Shown: positions 1 through 4,110 of the stretch, piece after piece | Layout: each line of letters begins with the position of its first letter | Position numbering within the stretch: the stretch's first letter is position 1 | NCBI GenBank assembly: GCA_022702085.1 | Contig: JAKONF010000199.1 | Span: forward strand, 1-6,194 | Direction: 5' to 3' | DNA from: Rickettsiaceae bacterium | Lineage (GTDB): Bacteria; Pseudomonadota; Alphaproteobacteria; Rickettsiales; Rickettsiaceae | DNA length: 6,194 bases | Translations under genes and position numbers: made by a program | The notes under the pieces: generated by a model | The model's input: the letters and a program-made list of their open reading frames with translations, nothing else | Databases searched by the model: none | Told to the model about the DNA's origin: nothing

Positions 1-373
1 TTAAATGATCCCTAACGCAAGCTAACATATTAAGCTGCTCTTTATAAGTTAACAAAGCTTGAAATGAATTACCAGCCATGGTAACAAGATCAAATTTGGT
101 ATTGAGCTTAAAATTTTTAATATCACCATGAACATAGTTAATATCTAATCCTACTGATTTTTTGATGGCATAATCAATCATTGGCTGGCTTATCTCTAAG
201 CCTATAACTTTCAAACCAGACTTAGCTAATTCAATAGTTAAACGTCCATTTCCGCAGGCAAGATCAAGTGCTACGCCACTTGTTTTTGCACCAACAAAAA
301 CATTGAAATCATCTTTAAAACTATCATTTTCAGCCGCATATATCTCTGGATAATCATATTCATTTTTGCTCAT
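1..373 (-). CDS. Class I SAM-dependent methyltransferase, N-terminal part (3' end outside window)
   Basis: The frame read leftward from the ATG at 373-371 stays open to the window edge, giving 124 residues with no stop; the gene is cut by the window, not visibly broken. The protein looks like a cytoplasmic small-molecule-type methyltransferase of the Methyltransf_11/25 kind. The glycine-rich SAM-binding motif I, DLACGNGRL, is at residues 37-45. The acidic residue after strand 2, expected to hold the ribose hydroxyls, is E60 (in VIGLEIS). GDI at 83-85 fits motif II, and FDLVTMAGNSF at 94-104 fits strand 4 and the following segment. The substrate cannot be read from this half, because specificity is usually set by C-terminal elements. 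The start is supported by the normal distance of motif I from the N-terminus and an extended -10 about 40 bp upstream; no strong Shine-Dalgarno is visible. It is divergent from the MFS gene. The family is secure, the function unknown. Confidence 0.85.
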   Translation of the reverse strand, partial: MSKNEYDYPEIYAAENDSFKDDFNVFVGAKTSGVALDLACGNGRLTIELAKSGLKVIGLEISQPMIDYAIKKSVGLDINYVHGDIKNFKLNTKFDLVTMAGNSFQALLTYKEQLNMLACVRDHL

Positions 374-411
374 TTAATCTATTTTTTTAAGTAAATTGTT
401 TAACTGAAATT

Positions 412-420
412 ATTATATCA
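412..420 (-). promoter_or_regulatory. Extended -10 promoter for the methyltransferase gene
   Basis: On the minus strand this reads TGATATAAT, a perfect TATAAT preceded by TG and one base (extended -10). No good -35 lies 16-18 bp upstream, as is common for extended -10 promoters. Transcription would start near 405, leaving a leader of about 30 nt before the ATG at 373. Assigned by eye from sigma-70 consensus; in DNA this AT-rich, chance matches are frequent. Confidence 0.5.
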
Positions 421-477
421 ATCGTATTTTCTAGTAAATAGTTAAATATGAACTGTGAAAAAATAAGTTTTTGTTAT

Positions 478-494
478 TTGATATATTTTATCAA
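478..494. repeat. Inverted repeat TTGATA-5-TATCAA in divergent spacer
   Basis: Six-base arms TTGATA (478-483) and TATCAA (489-494) flank a 5-base TATTT centre. A further TTTG at 470-473 can pair with CAAA at 495-498 if four bases are bulged out, lengthening the imperfect stem to about 10 bp. It lies just upstream of the candidate MFS promoter and could be an operator. It is A+T-rich and short, so chance is a serious alternative. No T-tract follows, and neither divergent gene ends here, so it is not a terminator. Confidence 0.35.
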
Positions 495-496
495 CA

Positions 497-521
497 AACC
501 CTTGCTTAAAAGCAACCCTTG
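497..521. repeat. Direct repeat AACCCTTG (x2) around a short inverted repeat
   Basis: AACCCTTG occurs at 497-504 and again at 514-521, a repeat period of 17 bp. Between and overlapping them, TTGCTT (502-507) and AAGCAA (510-515) form a 6-bp inverted repeat with a 2-bp centre. The cluster overlaps the -35 and spacer of the candidate MFS promoter, a position suited to a regulator site. No known regulator motif is recognised. Confidence 0.35.
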
Positions 522-530
522 ATTTATCAT
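502..530 (+). promoter_or_regulatory. Candidate sigma-70 promoter for the MFS gene
   Basis: TTGCTT (502-507; only the TTG matches the -35 consensus) is followed after 17 bp by TATCAT (525-530; 5 of 6 matches to the -10). This would start transcription near 537, about 30 nt before the ATG at 568. A competing pair, TTGCGC at 530-535 with TATAAC at 552-557 (16-bp spacer), would give a nearly leaderless message. The ATG at 568 lacks a recognisable Shine-Dalgarno, so neither can be excluded. Confidence 0.35.
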
Positions 531-567
531 TGCGCCTTCATTTTATTTAAATATAACTTCAATTATT

Positions 568-1836
568 ATGAAAGACAATAGATTGACCTTTACCTCATTT
601 TTGATGTGGCTATTACCTCTCAGTTTTTTCACATATCAATTTATCTTACGACTTTTTCCAAGTTTAGTTATGCAAAAATTGATGGAGAAGTTCACTATTG
701 ATGCTACGGCTTTTGGCTTTCTAGCCTCAGCATATTATTATGGTTACTCTTTGATGCAAATACCATTAGCTATGGCAATAGATCGATATGGCCCGAGATA
801 TGTTATCTTATTATGCGTAACCGTTTGCGCCTCAGCGAATTACACTTTTGGTTACACAGATAATTGGTATTTATTATTACTAAGCCGTTTTTTAATTGGC
901 GCAGCTTCAGGAGTTGCCTTTATTGGTACTTCTAAAGTTATCTCCGAATGGTTTCCAAAAAGTCATTACTCAAAAATGGTAGGATTTACTTTCACAATAG
1001 GTTTGATGGGAGCCGTTTATGGCGGTAAACCTTTGAGTAAAATAATTTCTTTATATGACTGGCAAGAGGTAGTCTTTATCTTATCAATGATTGCTTTGTT
1101 TTTAACAATCTTAATTTATTTATTTCTAAGATTACCTCAAAATAGCCAAAACGTAGATGAAGAACAAAAATTAAAATTTGGTGATTTCAAAAATTTATTA
1201 TCTTCGTCAAAGATTTGGTTTTTAGCCTTAGCAAATTTTTTAATGGTAGGAGCGTTAGAAGGCTTTGCAGATATCTGGGGTGTAAATTACCTGATGACAG
1301 TATATCAATATAGCAAAGATGATAGCGCGCAGATGTGTTCGCTAATTTTTATAGGTATGATTTTTGGCAGTCCATTGATTGCTATACTTGGCAGAATATT
1401 CGGTAATTACAAAGTAATTTGTTTTTGTGGCTTTGGTATAAGCATAGCCTTTTATTTTTTAATAGTTTATCCAGGTATTTTTTCAGAATATTTGCTAATG
1501 ATAATATTTTTTGTTATCGGCATTATGTGTTGCTATCAAGTAGTAGTTTTTGCTGCAGGTAATGACATGACGGATCATAATCTGGTAGGAGTAACTATTA
1601 TTGCCTTTTTAAATTCCATGAATATGCTTGGAGGATCATTTTTCCATAGCATCATAGGTTATATAATGGATTACTACTGGAATGGTACTATGCAAGGAAG
1701 TATCAGAATATATGATGCAAATTCATTTAATTATGGTTTGGCAATTATTCCAATTTGCGCTTTTATTGGTGGGTTAATAATTGTATTTATTGGTCTACAA
1801 AATCAAAAGCAAAAGATTATACATTTAGCTAACTAG
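568..1836 (+). CDS. Major facilitator superfamily (MFS) transporter, 12 membrane segments
   Basis: This 422-residue inner-membrane protein has the size and hydrophobic pattern of a 12-helix MFS carrier. Segments fall at roughly 12-34, 50-71, 77-97, 101-124, 138-158, 166-187, then after a charged central loop (190-215) at 216-241, 258-276, 282-303, 308-331, 338-366 and 389-410. The loop between helices 2 and 3 has a motif A variant, D72-R-Y-G75-P-R77. Helix 4 carries the R107xxxG111xxxG115 pattern of motif B. Helix 5 has GAVYGG (148-153), resembling antiporter motif C (GPxxGG) but with the proline replaced, so transport direction cannot be assigned. The substrate is unknown; general resemblance is to organic-anion and metabolite carriers of intracellular gammaproteobacteria and Rickettsiales. 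The N-terminus fits the family (short polar stretch before helix 1), although no Shine-Dalgarno is seen. It stands alone on its strand and converges on the FKBP-like gene. Confidence 0.9.
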   Translation: MKDNRLTFTSFLMWLLPLSFFTYQFILRLFPSLVMQKLMEKFTIDATAFGFLASAYYYGYSLMQIPLAMAIDRYGPRYVILLCVTVCASANYTFGYTDNWYLLLLSRFLIGAASGVAFIGTSKVISEWFPKSHYSKMVGFTFTIGLMGAVYGGKPLSKIISLYDWQEVVFILSMIALFLTILIYLFLRLPQNSQNVDEEQKLKFGDFKNLLSSSKIWFLALANFLMVGALEGFADIWGVNYLMTVYQYSKDDSAQMCSLIFIGMIFGSPLIAILGRIFGNYKVICFCGFGISIAFYFLIVYPGIFSEYLLMIIFFVIGIMCCYQVVVFAAGNDMTDHNLVGVTIIAFLNSMNMLGGSFFHSIIGYIMDYYWNGTMQGSIRIYDANSFNYGLAIIPICAFIGGLIIVFIGLQNQKQKIIHLAN

Positions 1837-1848
1837 TTATTTTAGATG

Positions 1849-2865
1849 TTAATCAACAAAGTTTTTAAGTTCTAGCATAAAATATTCTTGAGGATTCAGC
1901 TGAGTTTTAGGAAATATTTTGCTCAGGCCAAACCCAAGTCCTCTAAATGTTTTGCCTTTAGCTAAAACTATTCTGGAACCGACAGCTACCTTATTGTGTA
2001 AAGCATAAGAAAAAATTAATGGATAATTCAGATCGCCTATGTTCATACTAATTCTCTGTCTATTTTTAGATGAATCAAATAATACTTTGCCATCACTGAT
2101 CTGAGTAATGACGGCATCGAAATTTGCTCTTTCGCCGCACATTAAAGGCATTTTATAAGATAGCTCATCATCAAAAATTTTAACTTCATCATCTTTGATA
2201 AAGTTTTTAGGTAAAATTTGCTGTAAAGTAACATTTATTTTATAAGGAGCTGAAGAATCAATGCCATCTCTATGATATCTAGTTTCAATATAAGCATATT
2301 TAGCAGGTAAAATAGCCTGCCGCGTTTGACCAATGCTCATGCCAACAATTACACTATCCAAGCCAGGTAAGATAGATCTTGATCCTAGAGTAAAAGTTTT
2401 AGTTTGTTCATCAACAATATTATTTTCCAAATTCATGATTTGATAATGAATGGTGACAATATGCCCGCATAGGGCGCGTTCATCGGTATCTTGGCCAAAA
2501 CTATTAATATGAAACATTCCTTTGATTAAATTGTTATTATTGATCTTAATGCTGTGTTTACCATTTGCTAGCGGTTGATTAACAGGCTTGATTATATTTT
2601 CAAAAAATAATCTACCTTCTTCAGTTTTTAAAACATTAATCAAAAGTTTTGATAAAGTTTTTTCAATAAAATTACCAGTGATTTCTGCTTTCTGCTCATC
2701 TTGTTGTCTATCTCGTTGCTCATTTTTGAGAGCCAAATTTTCCTCGCTTTGTAAAGTATCTGCGGACTTTTTTTTAAGATATTGCTGCTCTATATCGCGG
2801 CTCTTCATTTGAAAAATGCTGTAAAGGATAGCAACAGCGATAATTAAGCTGAGTAATTTTTGCAT
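1849..2865 (-). CDS. Membrane-anchored FKBP-type peptidyl-prolyl isomerase-like protein with two FKBP-like domains
   Basis: The 338-residue protein begins with one hydrophobic segment (4-18), a signal anchor or uncleaved signal peptide, followed by a very polar Gln/Glu/Lys-rich stretch (21-60) that may be helical or coiled. Residues 131-218 match an FKBP domain: a VTIHY strand with Y141, D152 at the usual Phe-Asp position, a TFTLGS strand with F158, ILPGLD, VGMSIGQ, the LPAKYAY element with Y192, and a closing hydrophobic strand. Several binding-pocket aromatics of FKBP12 appear replaced (V151 for F36, L169 for W59), so isomerase activity may be weak. Residues 240-336 seem to repeat the fold: CGE opening, KVLFDSS (260-266), ISMNIGD (272-278), VGSR (295-298) and a C-terminal LELKNF strand; the YAYG-like element is missing. 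FKBP proteins with this topology usually assist folding outside the inner membrane, so a periplasmic foldase or chaperone role is inferred. A strong promoter lies upstream. Confidence 0.75.
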   Translation of the reverse strand: MQKLLSLIIAVAILYSIFQMKSRDIEQQYLKKKSADTLQSEENLALKNEQRDRQQDEQKAEITGNFIEKTLSKLLINVLKTEEGRLFFENIIKPVNQPLANGKHSIKINNNNLIKGMFHINSFGQDTDERALCGHIVTIHYQIMNLENNIVDEQTKTFTLGSRSILPGLDSVIVGMSIGQTRQAILPAKYAYIETRYHRDGIDSSAPYKINVTLQQILPKNFIKDDEVKIFDDELSYKMPLMCGERANFDAVITQISDGKVLFDSSKNRQRISMNIGDLNYPLIFSYALHNKVAVGSRIVLAKGKTFRGLGFGLSKIFPKTQLNPQEYFMLELKNFVD

Positions 2866-2894
2866 AAAGTTTTTAGGTGTATAGTCAGGATGAA

Positions 2895-2923
2895 ATAATA
2901 TTACTTCGGCTAGACATTATCAA
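2895..2923 (-). promoter_or_regulatory. Sigma-70 promoter for the FKBP-like gene
   Basis: On the minus strand TTGATA (2923-2918, 5 of 6 to the -35 consensus) is followed after exactly 17 bp by TATTAT (2900-2895, 5 of 6 to the -10). Transcription would begin near 2888, giving a leader of about 22 nt to the ATG at 2865. It is the best promoter match in the window. The leader has no clear Shine-Dalgarno. Confidence 0.6.
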
Positions 2924-3018
2924 ATTATTCATTCTAACCTGCATAGCTAAAATTTTTCAGTATGACCTAATAGTTGTAAATGATAAACGAACAAAAAATA
3001 GCTGCATTTTTCTCAAAC

Positions 3019-3048
3019 TTGAAATAATATATTTATGCAACCTATAGG
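3019..3048 (+). promoter_or_regulatory. Candidate promoter for the 3113 operon, overlapped by a palindrome
   Basis: TTGAAA (3019-3024, 5 of 6) and TATAGG (3043-3048, 4 of 6) are separated by 18 bp and would start transcription near 3055. The -10 lies inside a perfect 12-bp palindrome (3039-3050), so a bound dimeric repressor there would block polymerase. The second candidate, at 3078-3083, may be used instead or as well. Confidence 0.35.
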
Positions 3049-3050
3049 TT
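3039..3050. promoter_or_regulatory. Perfect 12-bp palindrome AACCTATAGGTT, possible operator
   Basis: The sequence equals its own reverse complement over all 12 positions, with no spacer. It sits 63 bp upstream of the operon start codon and covers the -10 of one candidate promoter. The half-site core is echoed nearby: AGGTTAG at 3046-3052 is the reverse complement of CTAACCT at 2934-2940, near the FKBP promoter. This suggests a transcription-factor site serving one or both divergent genes; no known regulator motif is recognised. Confidence 0.35.
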
Positions 3051-3077
3051 AGGCTACCATAAATAAAATTCACTGTA

Positions 3078-3083
3078 TATAAT
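3078..3083 (+). promoter_or_regulatory. Consensus -10 (TATAAT) upstream of the 3113 operon
   Basis: A perfect TATAAT is placed so that transcription would start near 3090, with a leader of about 23 nt that includes the Shine-Dalgarno. TG occurs one base too far upstream (3074-3075) for a canonical extended -10, and no convincing -35 is found 16-18 bp upstream. It is an alternative to, or tandem with, the promoter at 3019-3048. Confidence 0.4.
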
Positions 3084-3102
3084 TAGCTAATTTAATTATC
3101 AA

Positions 3103-3108
3103 AAGGTG
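3103..3108 (+). promoter_or_regulatory. Ribosome binding site supporting a GTG start at 3113
   Basis: AAGGTG matches the Shine-Dalgarno core closely, and its AAGG ends 6 bases before the GTG at 3113. It is the clearest ribosome binding site in the window. It fixes the non-ATG start, which is also the only start giving a complete Lys-Lys-led signal peptide. Confidence 0.6.
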
Positions 3109-3112
3109 CCAG

Positions 3113-3691
3113 GTGAAAAAGATTATTCTTTTTATCTTATTGTTTAGTCAAACATCCTTTGCTGATGATGAACTAATATTTCAAAATAAACTTAATAGTT
3201 GCAAAGTAACTAAACAAACATTCAACGACTACGAACCTATTAAATTTAATTCAACTAATAATCTATTGCGGCAAACAGGACAAGAAGCAATATATTGCGG
3301 TGAGAAGATTGTAATCAAAGGCACGCTTGTAGATAATAGTTGCGTTCCTGTTACTGATGCTAAAATATATTTATGGCAAGCAGGGTGCGATGGTAAATAT
3401 CCTTATCAACCTTTAAGAAAGATGATTGATAAAACAAAGCTTAATCTTAAAAACGGCTCAACTTTTACAGGCTCAGGAACAGCAACTAGTAATAATAAGG
3501 GTGAATTTTATTTTACCACTGTTTATCCTACGCGCTTAGAGCCTATCAATATTAGAGTTGAACATAAGGATTTTGGTTCTCTACAAACACAGCTAAAGAT
3601 AACTGAAGAACGATATCAAAGCCAAAATGATGATGTAAAACTTTATGATTTCAAAATCGTAATGCCTAGAAAAACTCTTAAAAATTACTAA
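3113..3691 (+). CDS. Exported intradiol ring-cleavage dioxygenase-like protein, probably without catalytic iron site
   Basis: The 192-residue protein starts with a classic signal peptide: MKK, a hydrophobic core (4-12), and a likely cleavage after A17 (SFA-DD). It should therefore be periplasmic or secreted. The body resembles the beta-sandwich core of protocatechuate 3,4-dioxygenase and related proteins: GEKIVIKGTLVD (63-74), C77-x-PV-x-DA, LWQAGCDGKY (87-96), FTGSGTATSNNKGEFYF (118-134), then TVYP (136-139). Enzymes of this family bind Fe(III) with two tyrosines and two histidines. Y96 matches the first tyrosine and Y138 could stand in for the second, but the usual AHIH-type motif appears as INIRV (145-149), so both histidines look lost; H151 is the only nearby histidine. 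Four cysteines (30, 62, 77, 92) in the mature part could form disulfides. A non-enzymatic, binding or structural role is inferred. It heads an apparent operon with the YqaA-like gene 12 bp on and addB. Confidence 0.75.
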   Translation: MKKIILFILLFSQTSFADDELIFQNKLNSCKVTKQTFNDYEPIKFNSTNNLLRQTGQEAIYCGEKIVIKGTLVDNSCVPVTDAKIYLWQAGCDGKYPYQPLRKMIDKTKLNLKNGSTFTGSGTATSNNKGEFYFTTVYPTRLEPINIRVEHKDFGSLQTQLKITEERYQSQNDDVKLYDFKIVMPRKTLKNY

Positions 3692-3703
3692 AATTCTAAG
3701 TAG

Positions 3704-4096
3704 ATGGCTAATTCTGAATTATATAGTTTAATATTTGCTGACAGTTTAGTTAGCAATTTGGCTATAAATTTTCATCGAGAATTTGCTATAGATAGCGCTA
3801 AAATGTTTGGAAGCTATGATCCTTTTCTAATTGTACTGATATCAAGCTTGGCGTTTCTGTTAGCATGCTTCATGAATTATATCTTAGGACGTATGCTATG
3901 GAATGTTTTTGGTAAAAAAGAAAGCAATATTGTAACTGATAGTTATTTTTATCTGTTATTGATTTTAAGTGCTGTGCCGATGGTAGGAAAATTTATTTTA
4001 GTTTTAGCAGGATTTAAAAGATTATACTGGCTTAGAGTTTTGAGTATTTGTGGTACTTTAAAACTATGTTATTATTTGTTTATCGTATTTATATAA
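3704..4096 (+). CDS. Small YqaA/DedA-like (VTT-domain) inner-membrane protein
   Basis: This 130-residue integral membrane protein has hydrophobic segments at about 41-66, 81-103 and 108-129, plus a weaker N-terminal stretch (7-22). Landmarks follow the YqaA branch of the DedA/SNARE-associated (VTT) superfamily: HRE (24-26) where that family has a conserved Ser-Glu element before the first membrane loop, GSYDPFLIVL (36-45), N58-Y-I-L-G62-R63 matching the N-Y-x-x-G-R motif, and a C-terminal SAVPMVGKFILVLAGFKR (89-106) matching the segment that typically reads S-x-x-P-x-x-G-D-P-x-x-x-x-A-G. DedA proteins are linked to membrane lipid scrambling and proton-motive-force homeostasis; whether this short divergent member does the same is unknown. 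It lacks the usual Asp-Pro after VG (Lys-Phe instead). The ATG follows the preceding stop by 12 bp with only a weak Shine-Dalgarno (AAGTAG), suggesting translation coupled to the upstream gene. Confidence 0.6.
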   Translation: MANSELYSLIFADSLVSNLAINFHREFAIDSAKMFGSYDPFLIVLISSLAFLLACFMNYILGRMLWNVFGKKESNIVTDSYFYLLLILSAVPMVGKFILVLAGFKRLYWLRVLSICGTLKLCYYLFIVFI

Positions 4097-4110
4097 TCAG
4101 CTCAAGTTTA

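Noticed and set aside
1830..1839. Palindrome TAACTAGTTA at the convergent junction of the MFS and FKBP-like genes, considered as a terminator
   Set aside because: The stem would be only five weak pairs with no loop and no adjacent T-tract on either strand. It contains the MFS stop codon and is probably chance.
2588..2812. 74-codon plus-strand open frame within the FKBP-like gene
   Set aside because: It lies wholly inside the antisense of a well-supported gene, over its polar Gln/Glu/Lys-rich region. It has no ribosome binding site, and its Ser/Cys/Phe-rich product is what the reverse complement of Lys/Glu/Gln codons gives.
3113..3691. Annotation as an active protocatechuate or catechol dioxygenase
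   Set aside because: The His-x-His iron-ligand motif is not seen, the protein is exported, and no aromatic-degradation genes are nearby.
4066..4110. In-frame upstream ATG that would extend AddB by 15 residues
   Set aside because: The extension overlaps the YqaA-like gene by 31 bp and adds a hydrophobic leader not expected in a cytoplasmic AddB. Starting at 4111 gives the family-like N-terminus. Neither ATG has a convincing Shine-Dalgarno, so some doubt remains.
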